Positions 22,458 through 30,158 of a DNA stretch of 64,000 nt are shown piece after piece. Where the stretch lies: IMG/VR virus record IMGVR_UViG_3300015245_000006, positions 1 through 64,000 of that record; one strand, written 5' to 3'. Position 1 is the stretch's first letter. Each line of letters begins with the position of its first letter. The translations under genes were made by a program, and so were the position numbers. Source of the DNA: a virus. The notes under the pieces are model-generated. The model had not been told where the DNA came from, ran no database searches, and saw only the letters and a program-made list of their open reading frames with translations.

Positions 22458-22627
22458 GGTTGCCGGAGACCGCATACCGCTGGCGCCGAATCAAGCTCAC
22501 GTTCATCGAGTTTTTGCTTTATCGGCTTTACAAAAAGGTTCCGGCGGAACAGCAGTGCGATCTGTGCGATGTTTGGCGCGACGTGCTTTTGTTCCGCGAC
22601 AAGTATTACCCGGAGGAGATGCCGTGA
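22454..22627 (+). CDS. Very small hypothetical protein
   Basis: This is a 57-residue protein from a GTG start (GTGA overlap), with a basic helix and C-D-L-C (residues 35-38). Its stop overlaps the next GTG in the same way, which supports translation. Codon use matches the neighbours. Function is unknown. Confidence 0.5.
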   Translation: MRLPETAYRWRRIKLTFIEFLLYRLYKKVPAEQQCDLCDVWRDVLLFRDKYYPEEMP

Positions 22628-22968
22628 TCGTCACCGAGGAAGAGGCCAAGACCAAGTGGTGTCCGGAGGCACGTGTGTTCAAAAGCGCTGGTGTACCGCT
22701 TAGTCGTTCTGCGGCTGTCAACCGTTGGAGTGATGATGCCGAGCAAATCAACAAAACAAATTGCCTCGGCTCCGGCTGCATGGCTTGGCGCTGGTTCCGC
22801 GAGGCCACGTCGGATGAGTGGGAGAAGGTAGTCCCGCATCCCGACGACATGAAGCGGTATTTCCTGGCAGGATACGAAGAGGACCCGAACCATCGCGGTG
22901 CGATGCGCAAGAAGATCAGCAACGCGATGCCGGCTTTCGGCTATTGCGGCAAGGCCGGCAAACCGTGA
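22624..22968 (+). CDS. Cys-rich conserved phage protein
   Basis: This is a 114-residue protein from a GTG start. It contains K-W-C-P-E-A-R near the N-terminus, then the block C-L-G-S-G-C-M-A-W-R-W, and a C-terminal F-G-Y-C-G-K-A-G. This Cys arrangement recurs in alphaproteobacterial phage genomes and could bind a metal cluster. Its function is not known to me. Confidence 0.6.
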   Translation: MIVTEEEAKTKWCPEARVFKSAGVPLSRSAAVNRWSDDAEQINKTNCLGSGCMAWRWFREATSDEWEKVVPHPDDMKRYFLAGYEEDPNHRGAMRKKISNAMPAFGYCGKAGKP

Positions 22969-23105
22969 TCCAGCGCATCTTCATCGGTCTCACGGCCGTC
23001 GGCATCATCGGAACCGCCGTCGGCATCGAGTGGTGGGCCGTCGTCTACAACGCGCCGGACGCCGTCTGGCTCTATTGCAACATGCTGAATTGGTGCACGC
23101 CATGA
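22965..23105 (+). CDS. Very small membrane protein
   Basis: This is a 46-residue protein from a GTG start. Residues 4-22 are hydrophobic (R-I-F-I-G-L-T-A-V-G-I-I-G-T-A-V-G-I), followed by WWAVVY and a C-terminal cysteine pair. Probably a single membrane span. Coupled at both ends. Confidence 0.5.
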   Translation: MIQRIFIGLTAVGIIGTAVGIEWWAVVYNAPDAVWLYCNMLNWCTP

Positions 23106-23368
23106 CTCTCGACTACATGAAGCAGCAAGAGGAGATGCGCCGCCGGTTCTTCGAGGACCATTTGCGTAACTTTGTGCGTGAGTGGGCGCCTGAGAATGAT
23201 CGCGACCGCTACGCGATGCAGACCCAGCTCATGTTGCTGATGCGCGACGCGATGCAATCGCAGGGCGCGGTTTACTCGCTCGGTGTCGAAGGCTATGCCG
23301 CTCGCGCGCTGGAGGTGCGCTCGCTCTCACCGCTCAATGCCATCTTCACACCGGAGGAGAAAAAATGA
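23102..23368 (+). CDS. Helical hypothetical protein
   Basis: This is an 88-residue protein beginning MTLDYMKQQEEMRRRFFEDH, mostly helical. ATGA overlaps at both ends. Function is unknown. Confidence 0.5.
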   Translation: MTLDYMKQQEEMRRRFFEDHLRNFVREWAPENDRDRYAMQTQLMLLMRDAMQSQGAVYSLGVEGYAARALEVRSLSPLNAIFTPEEKK

Positions 23369-23616
23369 CCTATACCGATGTGCTTGAAGATGATGACAAT
23401 GATCCCGGCATCCACATCGGGCAGCTTGGTGCGGCGATTGCTGCGTGGTCATGGATGCAGGACGGCGAAACGCCGCAGACCGTTGCTGCTGCTGCGGCGA
23501 CCTTCAACACCACGATCGAGATCGTGCGCCGCGCCGTCGAAGAGCATCCATGGACGTTCCTCTGTGGTCCCAGCGACAACCGCGCTGCCCAAACAATTGA
23601 GCACGACGGAGAATAA
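23365..23616 (+). CDS. Small HTH-like acidic protein
   Basis: This is an 83-residue protein with an acidic N-terminus (LEDDDNDPG) and a helical region T-P-Q-T-V-A-A-A-A-A-T-F-N-T-T-I-E-I-V that resembles a short helix-turn-helix of the resolvase/transposase type. It sits directly upstream of the DUF1376-like replication gene. Regulatory role inferred. Confidence 0.5.
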   Translation: MTYTDVLEDDDNDPGIHIGQLGAAIAAWSWMQDGETPQTVAAAAATFNTTIEIVRRAVEEHPWTFLCGPSDNRAAQTIEHDGE

Positions 23617-23619
23617 GCA

Positions 23620-24387
23620 ATGAGCTTGACCTGGTTCAAGATCCCGATCGCCGAGTTCCTGAAGGAAACGCGGCGCATGAATCTATGGGCGCGGGGCGCC
23701 TACATCACCTTGCTTGCCGATTATTACGAAAACGGGCCGCCGACGAGCAACGACATCGACAACATCACGGGAGATACCGACGTCAGCATGGATGTGTTTG
23801 GCGGTCTGTTCGAGCTCCGCGACGGCCGCTGGCACCATGCGCGCGCCGATCGAGATATCGCCGAGCGCGTCAAGCTCACCCAGCGCTCGGTCGCTAATGG
23901 CTCGAAGGGCGGACGCAAGCCGCGCGGACATGCAATTGTTGAGGAGACATCCTCGGCGCTGTTTGCTGAAGTCTCTCAGATGATGAAGCAGCCAGAGCCC
24001 CAAGCCGGCGACCTGGATGATTACGACGATGACGGTGACGATCTGACCAGCGCGCCCAAGGTCCAGACCAGCACAAGCTACATCGGTAAGCCGCCGCCCG
24101 CAGCGCCAGCACCGGAGCCGATCGAGGCCGACGAGGAAGCGGAGGACAATTTCACGCCGATCCCGAAGGACTTTACGCTTGATGGCGCCGAGGTCAGTAG
24201 ATGTCTGGCTGCCGGCGCGACATCGACCGAGCTTGCAGCCTGGTTCGACGAGTTCAAGAGCGGACACGATGAGCGCGGCACCCTGTCATCCGATTGGTCT
24301 GGTGCCTGGCAGGCGCGCTTCCGCGGCAAGATGCAAACCAAGCCTGTTAAAGGCCGCGCGCGCGTCGAGGTGAGCCGGCGCGCATGA
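23620..24387 (+). CDS. DUF1376-like phage replication protein
   Basis: This is a 255-residue protein. The N-terminal 85 residues match DUF1376: W-F-K-I-P-I-A-E-F-L-K-E-T-R-R-M-N, then G-A-Y-I-T-L-L-A-D-Y-Y, followed by an elongated linker. The C-terminus contains IPKDFTLD and F-K-S-G-H-D-E-R-G-T-L-S-S-D-W-S-G-A-W, a block seen at the ends of phage replication initiators of the DnaT/O type. It may load a host helicase at the origin; its gene is about 3 kb downstream of the DnaA-box-like array. Confidence 0.7.
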   Translation: MSLTWFKIPIAEFLKETRRMNLWARGAYITLLADYYENGPPTSNDIDNITGDTDVSMDVFGGLFELRDGRWHHARADRDIAERVKLTQRSVANGSKGGRKPRGHAIVEETSSALFAEVSQMMKQPEPQAGDLDDYDDDGDDLTSAPKVQTSTSYIGKPPPAAPAPEPIEADEEAEDNFTPIPKDFTLDGAEVSRCLAAGATSTELAAWFDEFKSGHDERGTLSSDWSGAWQARFRGKMQTKPVKGRARVEVSRRA

Positions 24388-24704
24388 ATCTGTTCGAGGA
24401 GAAAACCCGGGCTGCGCGAATCGCCCAAGCGCAGACCGTCATTGCCCAGGGCAGGAAGTATACCACAACGAGGCCCGGCTCCGATGCAAGCCCACTGATC
24501 CGCGACCTTTGCATCGCAGCCAATGACCTGATCAACGAGTTGCAACCAACCAAGGAGACATTCCGTGACATCCCCGTCCACTCTGATTCGAAAAGCCGCC
24601 AGCGCCAAGAGCCCACGCGAGGCCAAGAAACTGCGCGCCCAGGCAGCCAAGCTCCGGCGCGAGATCCGAGCGTTGAAGACGTCTTCGGGAAAGCCGGCGA
24701 ATAA
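24384..24704 (+). CDS. Hypothetical protein overlapping the next gene
   Basis: This is a 106-residue protein starting by ATGA overlap. The first 60 residues are helical; the last 46 (from about 24565) are in a region that codes strongly in another frame, where the next gene starts at a GTG with its own AAGGAGA. The C-terminal half may therefore be dispensable. Function is unknown. Confidence 0.5.
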   Translation: MNLFEEKTRAARIAQAQTVIAQGRKYTTTRPGSDASPLIRDLCIAANDLINELQPTKETFRDIPVHSDSKSRQRQEPTRGQETARPGSQAPARDPSVEDVFGKAGE

Positions 24705-25170
24705 CCGCCCGATCGCGCGGCGCCCGCGCACGCTGCGGCAGATCGCCACGAGCCCCGTGACGGAGCGCGTCGTGATGGGGTCCCACGACAATGTCGGCGG
24801 ATGGGCGGCGCGCGACGTGACGGAGATCATTGAACAGGATCAGATCGAGCGGCTGCGTAAGCATGCGCGCAACCGCAAGCACAAGGATTCGTTCGACATT
24901 GGCGTGCGGTCCGCCGTCATGACTGGCGTCAGCCGGGGTCGGACCGAGGTTGCCGAACAGACGCGCGAGAAGCTCCGTGCGGTCTATGACGCCAACCGGA
25001 TCGCGGTGGTGTCCGGCTTCATCTCCGAGATGAACGCGGTTGCCAAAGCCACCGGAGGCCCGCTGCCGCCGACCACGATCGTCTCCGGCTATACGCTGGC
25101 CCGCGTGCTCGAAGCGCTCCGCGAAGCCGGCTATACCGAGAGCGGCAAGGAAGGCGGGCGCCGTGGCTAA
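24565..25170 (+). CDS. Helical basic protein
   Basis: This is a 201-residue protein from a GTG start preceded by AAGGAGA (24552-24558). The N-terminal 40 residues are a lysine/alanine-rich helix; the C-terminal half has helical segments ending V-S-G-Y-T-L-A-R-V-L-E-A-L-R. It overlaps the preceding gene by 140 bases and the next by 8. Function is unknown. Confidence 0.6.
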   Translation: MTSPSTLIRKAASAKSPREAKKLRAQAAKLRREIRALKTSSGKPANNRPIARRPRTLRQIATSPVTERVVMGSHDNVGGWAARDVTEIIEQDQIERLRKHARNRKHKDSFDIGVRSAVMTGVSRGRTEVAEQTREKLRAVYDANRIAVVSGFISEMNAVAKATGGPLPPTTIVSGYTLARVLEALREAGYTESGKEGGRRG

Positions 25171-25567
25171 GAAGGCAAAACGCAACAACATCCGGAAAAC
25201 GCTCAAGGGCCTTGTGACAGCGGCCAAGCGGGGCGGTCTTGCGGTGACGCTTGGCTTGCCGCGCAAGCCAGAGAAGCCGGTCACGCCCGAGGCCGTGCTC
25301 CGGCGCGCGATCCAGTACAAGCCGCGCGCCCTTGCGATCATCATGATCGGTTTGGACGGCAAGTCGGATCGTATGTGGTGCGCGCGATCAGGCGTTGGTG
25401 CGTCACCAATGCTGGAATTGGCCGGCGCTGCCTTTACGCTGACCGATGAACTGTCGTGGAACATCAACCGCGACACTCGCGCTCAAATCTTGCCGCGACC
25501 TCCCAAGCCGAAGAGAGCGCGGCCAATCAAGAAGAAGCGCACGGCCAGGCCGAGCCGCCGGAAGTAA
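25163..25567 (+). CDS. Basic hypothetical protein
   Basis: This is a 134-residue protein from a GTG start, with basic runs at both ends (A-K-K-A-K-R-N-N and K-K-K-R-T-A-R-P-S-R-R-K). It could bind nucleic acid. No family recognised. Confidence 0.55.
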   Translation: MAKKAKRNNIRKTLKGLVTAAKRGGLAVTLGLPRKPEKPVTPEAVLRRAIQYKPRALAIIMIGLDGKSDRMWCARSGVGASPMLELAGAAFTLTDELSWNINRDTRAQILPRPPKPKRARPIKKKRTARPSRRK

Positions 25568-25569
25568 CC

Positions 25570-26193
25570 ATGTCAGTGACAGGGGTAAACGTGAACGAGC
25601 AAATGAAGTCGATCAGCGCCGCAAAGCCAAGTCGAGGGTCAGGTCAGACCCGCGGCAAGCGGCGCGGCCGGCGAGACGCAGCCAATATCCTGTGGCGCCG
25701 CGTCACGGCATCCTACGACGAAGACGTTCGCGCCTTCGCCAAGAACCCAGCGCTCGCTTCCCCTGTCACCAGGTGGGTTTTGTTCGGCCATCTGACACCA
25801 ACCCAAGGCATGGCCGGACGCCGCTATGCCGACATCATGCGGAACTTCAGCCGGTTTCATATGGAAGGACAATCGACCTCGCCGCGCAGCGCCAATCTCG
25901 AACCGGTGCGCGGCGTCGAGGATCAGGAGTTGGAGCGGCGGGCCTTCAACGGCACGCTCGAGGAATACGAGGCCGATGCGCGACACGCGCGCCGGCAATA
26001 CAATCGTCTGCAAAAGGTGCTCGCCCGCTTCAAGGACAACGTCACGGGCCGCAACTTCGCCAAGGACTATCTCGACATGCTGTGTTGCGAGGACCGGGAG
26101 CCGCCCGCGCAGCACCGCGCCGATATCGCTGGCGTGCTTACCGCGGTCGCCAAGGAGTTCGGTGTCGGCGAGCGGAAACGGAGGATTCAGTGA
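25570..26193 (+). CDS. Hypothetical protein
   Basis: This is a 207-residue protein starting MSVTGVNVNEQ. After a basic linker it has a helical middle with the segment R-W-V-L-F-G-H-L-T-P-T-Q-G-M-A-G-R-R-Y-A-D-I, which recurs in alphaproteobacterial phages, and a C-terminal helical region with C-C-E-D-R-E. Function is unknown; the conserved block suggests a catalytic or DNA-binding role. Confidence 0.6.
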   Translation: MSVTGVNVNEQMKSISAAKPSRGSGQTRGKRRGRRDAANILWRRVTASYDEDVRAFAKNPALASPVTRWVLFGHLTPTQGMAGRRYADIMRNFSRFHMEGQSTSPRSANLEPVRGVEDQELERRAFNGTLEEYEADARHARRQYNRLQKVLARFKDNVTGRNFAKDYLDMLCCEDREPPAQHRADIAGVLTAVAKEFGVGERKRRIQ

Positions 26194-26384
26194 GCCTGAG
26201 AGAAACCGATCCGGTCGCATGGCTTGCGACGTCGACTTTGCTGGCGTTGCTTGACACTCATCCAGACATCAAGGATGCGGCGACATTCCTGGTAGGAGGT
26301 ACGGCTACCTGCAAAGTCGAGGTAGTTATTAAGGATCGAAGGATTCTACTTTCGATCAACGCAACCGAGGAGAAGTCAAAATGA
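26190..26384 (+). CDS. Small alpha/beta hypothetical protein
   Basis: This is a 64-residue protein from a GTG start (GTGA overlap) with a helix and a beta pair (C-K-V-E-V-V-I-K-D-R-R-I-L-L-S-I). Its stop overlaps the next ATG. Function is unknown. Confidence 0.5.
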   Translation: MSLRETDPVAWLATSTLLALLDTHPDIKDAATFLVGGTATCKVEVVIKDRRILLSINATEEKSK

Positions 26385-26728
26385 AACTGTGGCGCAAGAT
26401 CGAAGGCTTTATCGGTTGCAAGTTCCTCGTGGTGCGACGCGACGGTACGGTACCAGCATGGCCGCACTTCGTCATGGGCGCGCGCGATCCGGCCGTGCCG
26501 CCTGCGCTGCGTGCCTATGCCTACCACGCCAGGCGCCTCGGCAAGGACCCGGAATATTGCCAAAGCGTGCTGGATCTGGCGGATGATTTCGATCGTCACC
26601 GCAACGAGCACGGCGAAGGCGATCCAGATGTGGGACCGCATCGCAAGGATGACCCGGAGGTGATCCGAGCCATGCAGGGCGAACCCGCCATCATCAACGC
26701 GTTCCCAGACAAGGTGTGGAAGAAATGA
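26381..26728 (+). CDS. Hypothetical protein
   Basis: This is a 115-residue protein beginning MKLWRKIEGFIGCKFLVVRRDG, with a helix-rich middle (PPALRAYAYHARRLGKDPEY). Coupled at both ends by ATGA. Not recognised. Confidence 0.55.
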   Translation: MKLWRKIEGFIGCKFLVVRRDGTVPAWPHFVMGARDPAVPPALRAYAYHARRLGKDPEYCQSVLDLADDFDRHRNEHGEGDPDVGPHRKDDPEVIRAMQGEPAIINAFPDKVWKK

Positions 26729-27063
26729 CAGGCGGACGAATCATTGGATGCCTGGTGCTCGGACGCGTCATCTCGCCCTTTACCAAGATGACGGTGCGCT
26801 ACCTGGTGCAGGAACTGCACTCGACGAAGGGCTGGAAGCCGCGGTACGAAGTCAACGCCAGCCGCTTCCCCTGGTCGCCGGTGCCTGGTGTCTTCTGCTG
26901 GACGAACGGCTGCGGGCCGCGCAAGTCGGTCTCGGAGCTTGTCCCGGTCATCACCGAGAAAAGTCTGATGCGCCACGGCTGGTACCGCCGCAAGCTCCGC
27001 AAGGAAGCCGAGGCGCGCGTTGTCGCCAAACTGGCACAGGAGTTCGGACATGACGGCCCCTAA
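26725..27063 (+). CDS. Hypothetical protein
   Basis: This is a 112-residue protein starting MTGGRIIG (ATGA overlap; three codons upstream another start exists). It has a beta-rich first half and a basic helical end (YRRKLRKEAEARVVAKL). Function is unknown. Confidence 0.55.
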   Translation: MTGGRIIGCLVLGRVISPFTKMTVRYLVQELHSTKGWKPRYEVNASRFPWSPVPGVFCWTNGCGPRKSVSELVPVITEKSLMRHGWYRRKLRKEAEARVVAKLAQEFGHDGP

Positions 27064-27394
27064 ACAACGGCAGTGGCGCTGCTTCCACTGCGACGCGCTG
27101 TTCACCAGCGCCAAGACGGCTGCGGTGCACTTCGGAGCCAGCGAGGTCAGCAAGGCGGCCTGCAAGCTCAAGGATTATGAGGAGCACCTGGTCGTCTACA
27201 TCCGCGAACTGGAGGCCCGTCTCGACGGCTATATCGCCGAGGACAGCCACGTCATGCGTGCGATCTACATGATGGAGGCCGATCACCGCCAAGCGCTCAT
27301 TCGCGCCGAGGAGCAAGGCTATAACAAGGGCGTGCAGGATGCCCGGAAGGAGATCGCGCTATGCCAGCAGCGTGCGACAACTGCCGCTTCCTGA
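27050..27394 (+). CDS. Zinc-finger protein with coiled coil
   Basis: This is a 114-residue protein. C-F-H-C (residues 11-14) with a later histidine and cysteine suggests a C2HC-type zinc finger; residues 40-105 are helical (coiled coil). It overlaps both neighbours. Nucleic-acid binding is inferred. Confidence 0.55.
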   Translation: MTAPKQRQWRCFHCDALFTSAKTAAVHFGASEVSKAACKLKDYEEHLVVYIRELEARLDGYIAEDSHVMRAIYMMEADHRQALIRAEEQGYNKGVQDARKEIALCQQRATTAAS

Positions 27395-27564
27395 GGGGCC
27401 GCAACACGGCAGCCCAGATCCCTGAGGGTTATTGCCATCGGCTGCCGCCTGCCATGCTGCCGACCGGTTTTGCTACCCACCGGCCGGTTGCGCTCGTCGG
27501 CTGGTGCGGCGAGCACCGCTGGTCGCTCGCCGGCATCGTTCGAGCGCTCTTCCGCTTAACCTGA
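27361..27564 (+). CDS. Small Cys-rich protein
   Basis: This is a 67-residue protein with C-D-N-C (residues 5-8), C25 and C49, a plausible four-cysteine zinc site. It overlaps the preceding gene by 34 bases. Function is unknown. Confidence 0.5.
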   Translation: MPAACDNCRFLRGRNTAAQIPEGYCHRLPPAMLPTGFATHRPVALVGWCGEHRWSLAGIVRALFRLT

Positions 27565-27576
27565 AAGGACTTCACC

Positions 27577-27870
27577 ATGTTCACCTGCGAATGCGCCACC
27601 GAGCACGAAAGCCCGTTTGACACCGTGATGATCCACGATAAGCACCGCGCCGAGGCAATCTCCAAGCTCGGGCCGGATGTCGTCATGACCGGCGCCTCGA
27701 CCAGCTCTCATCCCAAGCACGATCAGGCCGCCGACCCACACAAAGACTACACCTATCGCACGACGACCTATTGGCGGCCGTTCAACGCCGAAGAGAAGCT
27801 GGCGAAGGCTGAAGTCGAGAAGGCCGCACAAGAGGCTACTTACCTGCAAGCGAAGCAAGCCGGAACCTAA
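27577..27870 (+). CDS. Hypothetical protein
   Basis: This is a 97-residue protein starting MFTCECATEHES, acidic with a C-terminal helix (EEKLAKAEVEKAAQEATYL). GAAAGGA lies about 10 bases upstream. Not recognised. Confidence 0.5.
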   Translation: MFTCECATEHESPFDTVMIHDKHRAEAISKLGPDVVMTGASTSSHPKHDQAADPHKDYTYRTTTYWRPFNAEEKLAKAEVEKAAQEATYLQAKQAGT

Positions 27871-27871
27871 A

Positions 27872-27988
27872 GTGCCACCTGCGACTACCGCGATCGACCC
27901 AAAGCAGGCTTACGCCAGGATATTCATCCTTGGCGTGATCTACAACATCCCCATCTGCGGGCCCTGTTGCCACTGGCCGCGCCGGTGA
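27872..27988 (+). CDS. Tiny possible gene
   Basis: This is a 38-codon open frame from a GTG, with a short hydrophobic stretch and C-G-P-C-C near its end. Its stop overlaps the next GTG (GTGA). Supported by coupling only. Confidence 0.3.
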   Translation: MPPATTAIDPKQAYARIFILGVIYNIPICGPCCHWPRR

Positions 27989-28227
27989 CGGAGATCCGCA
28001 TGGCGCAGCCGCCGAGGATCTATTACGGCACCTGCGACGGCGGCCCGTTCCGCGGCAAACAAATGGCGCATGCGACCTTGACATTGGCGGTCTACTTCGA
28101 TCCCGACACCAAAAAGGCCGTGGTCGGCATGCAGGCGCCGTCACAGAACCAGCCGCACGTCAAGCGCGGATTGTACCGCTTCAACGAGGAGTTTTCGCGC
28201 TGGAGCTGGGAGGAGACGAAGGAGTGA
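27985..28227 (+). CDS. Small hypothetical protein
   Basis: This is an 80-residue protein, from GTG 27985 (GTGA overlap) or ATG 28000. It has a strand-rich core (RIYYGTCDGG, A-T-L-T-L-A-V-Y-F-D) and a W-S-W-E-E-T tail. It is the last confident gene before the odd segment. Confidence 0.5.
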   Translation: MTEIRMAQPPRIYYGTCDGGPFRGKQMAHATLTLAVYFDPDTKKAVVGMQAPSQNQPHVKRGLYRFNEEFSRWSWEETKE

Positions 28228-28910
28228 GACGGTTTTTGGGGATAACTGCCGTCTCGCATAATCACTTGCATTGCAAGAGCTATTGCGTGTGTTGGCAGAC
28301 CGTGAGACGGTCCCAAAAGCCCAAGGGCGAGATTCGTCCGAAGGCGACAATTCGGGCGGCGGTAGTGATAAGGTCCCTGCCGATTACAAGGAGGGATCGG
28401 GCCTGCCGGAAACGACGGTCTGTCCGCCGCCCGAGTTTCAGTCTTATCTGGTTACGACGACGCGGTTCCGACACTCATATCCCGCAGGGCCTCGGCCCAC
28501 TGCACCAAGGGCAACCAATCGCGTTTCTGGATCGCCTGGGGCGGCGTATCGCTCTACCAAATCTCGAGTTTTTGCAGGCCGGTGACAGGCCACGCAAACG
28601 CGGCTTATCCCTCGGGACAGCCGCAGGAGCCAACTCCGAAAAGGGTTGGTTCCACCAATACCAGGCGCGCCAGCGGACAGGCGCGACATGTGAGGGGCCG
28701 GCGCGCGACGTCCGGCATCCCGCCGCAGGCTGGAGCCGCTGGCCGGCCTGCGGAAGATTTCGCTGCGGTGCAGAGGATAAGCACCTTTGGCCTTCGGGTC
28801 GGTACAAGCGCAAGCTCAAGGCCAGCGGCGTAAATTCTCGCCCACCGGCGCTGGATGGGATCTGGCGTTTGGTAGGAAAGAGGCTGCGCGCCAAGGGAAA
28901 CGGGACGTAG
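28224..28910 (+). other. Doubtful open frame in a compositionally odd segment
   Basis: A 228-codon frame opens at a GTG that overlaps the preceding stop (GTGA), but its product is arginine-rich and low in recognisable structure, and its third-position GC is much weaker than in neighbouring genes. The other five frames are no better. I regard it as probably not a conventional gene. The segment 28228-28963 may hold regulatory sites, a structured RNA, or the remnant of a lost gene. Confidence 0.25.
28226..28277. promoter_or_regulatory. Palindromes upstream of the packaging genes
   Basis: GAGACGG (28226-28232) and CCGTCTC (28249-28255) are perfect inverted arms 16 bases apart, and CTTGCATTGCAAG (28265-28277) is a 13-base palindrome. 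GTGAGACGGT (28224-28233) is repeated directly at 28302-28311. CATAAT (28257-28262) could be a -10 element. These may be operators or a promoter for the late operon, or an RNA hairpin. Confidence 0.4.
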
Positions 28911-28963
28911 ATGGGGCGGATCGGTGCCCGTCCGATCGCGGTCACCAGCATTTCGGAGGCATC

Positions 28964-29230
28964 ATGACCGACAACGTGGTCTCAATCATCAGTGGCCGCG
29001 AGGTCATCCCGCCGGGCACGCCGCGGCCGGACCTGATCGCCGAGCTGGAGCGCCTCTTGGAAATGGCGCGCTCCGGAGAGCTTGACGGCATCGCCTATGC
29101 CTCGCTCTACCGAACCGACGCAACCGACTGGAACGTATTCGGCCGCTGGACGCGGTCGACCGTCGGCGCGCTACATTGCGCGATCTACAGGCTTTGTTCA
29201 ACTGACGTCGATGGAGGCGTGAATGGCTAA
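28964..29230 (+). CDS. Hypothetical protein
   Basis: This is an 88-residue protein starting MTDNVVSIISGREV after a GGAGG site at 28955-28959. It contains a helix LIAELERLLEMARSGELDG and a W-N-V-F-G-R-W segment. It begins the run leading to the terminase genes. Function is unknown. Confidence 0.6.
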   Translation: MTDNVVSIISGREVIPPGTPRPDLIAELERLLEMARSGELDGIAYASLYRTDATDWNVFGRWTRSTVGALHCAIYRLCSTDVDGGVNG

Positions 29231-29393
29231 AAAGATCAAGCACGTTGGCTTCAAAGGCGCCGAGAAAGCCGTCGAGAGCGAGGGCTATAGCGCCAAGAGC
29301 GCGGCCAAGATCATCGGCGCCGGCAAGGCGCATGCCTCGGCGGCGGCAAAACGTGCCAACCCGCGGCTCAACAAGAAAGGCGGTCGCTCGTGA
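29223..29393 (+). CDS. Small basic phage protein
   Basis: This is a 56-residue basic protein (MAKKIKHVGFKGAEKAVES) with a S-A-K-S-A-A-K-I-I-G-A-G-K-A segment. Proteins of this type occur immediately before packaging genes in many phages; the role is unknown. Start by overlap, ends with TGA overlapping the next GTG. Confidence 0.55.
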   Translation: MAKKIKHVGFKGAEKAVESEGYSAKSAAKIIGAGKAHASAAAKRANPRLNKKGGRS

Positions 29394-29704
29394 TCGTTCC
29401 AAGCATCGGCCGCAAAGTCTGGTACCGCCCCTCCCACAACGACAAGCAGTTGGGCATGCAAGCCTACGATGATAAGCCGTTCGATGCCGATGTCTGTTAT
29501 GTGTGGTCTGACACCGAGGTCAACCTTGTCGTGACGGATCACCATGGCGCCCAATATCGGCGTACGCGTGTGCCAATCAACGTTCCTGACGTTCTGCCGC
29601 GCGCTGACTGGATGCCGTTTCAACTCGGACAGGCCAAGAAGACTGAGGCGGACACTCTCGAAGAGGTCCGCCGGCTGGCGTCGGCCGGAAAGCCGCTGAT
29701 CTGA
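29390..29704 (+). CDS. Hypothetical protein
   Basis: This is a 104-residue beta-rich protein from a GTG (GTGA overlap): GRKVWYRPS, VCYVWSDTEVNLVVTDH and a D-W-M-P-F-Q motif. This looks like a small SH3-like fold common in phage accessory proteins. Its last base of stop is the first base of the next ATG. Confidence 0.55.
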   Translation: MIVPSIGRKVWYRPSHNDKQLGMQAYDDKPFDADVCYVWSDTEVNLVVTDHHGAQYRRTRVPINVPDVLPRADWMPFQLGQAKKTEADTLEEVRRLASAGKPLI

Positions 29705-29886
29705 TGCCATGGCTCCCGAGCGATGGCCCGAAGCGCCACACCAAGAAGGCCAACACTCCAGCCAAGCGCAAGCAATGGAGCTCCACCGCAAACTCGGTGC
29801 TCGAAGAGAGTGGGGACGAGGCGAAGGCAGTCCGCATCGCCAACGCGGCCGTCAAGAAACATCCCTCCAAGAAGAAGGCAAAATAG
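29704..29886 (+). CDS. Small basic protein
   Basis: This is a 60-residue lysine-rich protein: K-R-K-Q-W-S-S-T-A-N-S-V-L followed by a helix D-E-A-K-A-V-R-I-A-N-A-A-V-K. The pattern (Trp-Ser-x-x-A-N then a helix A-I-R-x-A-N) is common in small phage proteins of unknown role near terminase genes. Confidence 0.6.
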   Translation: MPWLPSDGPKRHTKKANTPAKRKQWSSTANSVLEESGDEAKAVRIANAAVKKHPSKKKAK

Positions 29887-29888
29887 CC

Positions 29889-30158
29889 ATGTCCTGGTCC
29901 CTTACCGCGATCGGCAAGCCAGCTCCGGTGCTTGCCGTCCTGAAAGCTGACGTTGCGCGCAACACCTGCTCCGAACCCGAGCAATCGATCCGCGCGGCTG
30001 TAATGGATGCGATCGAGCTCGCCTTGAACGCGATGCCGGAAGGCTACGCGGTCCAGGTCAATGCCGGCGGCAGTCAGCATCGACCGGATTCGACCAAGCC
30101 CGGCATTGTCAACTCGCTCAAGGTCGAAATCGTCCCGATCTATGGCTTCGCCGAGTAA
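29889..30158 (+). CDS. Hypothetical protein
   Basis: This is an 89-residue protein starting MSWSLTAIGKPAPV, with a helix I-R-A-A-V-M-D-A-I-E-L-A-L and a G-Y-A-V-Q-V-N-A-G-G strand. It overlaps the transglycosylase-like gene by 17 bases. The role is unknown. Confidence 0.55.
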   Translation: MSWSLTAIGKPAPVLAVLKADVARNTCSEPEQSIRAAVMDAIELALNAMPEGYAVQVNAGGSQHRPDSTKPGIVNSLKVEIVPIYGFAE

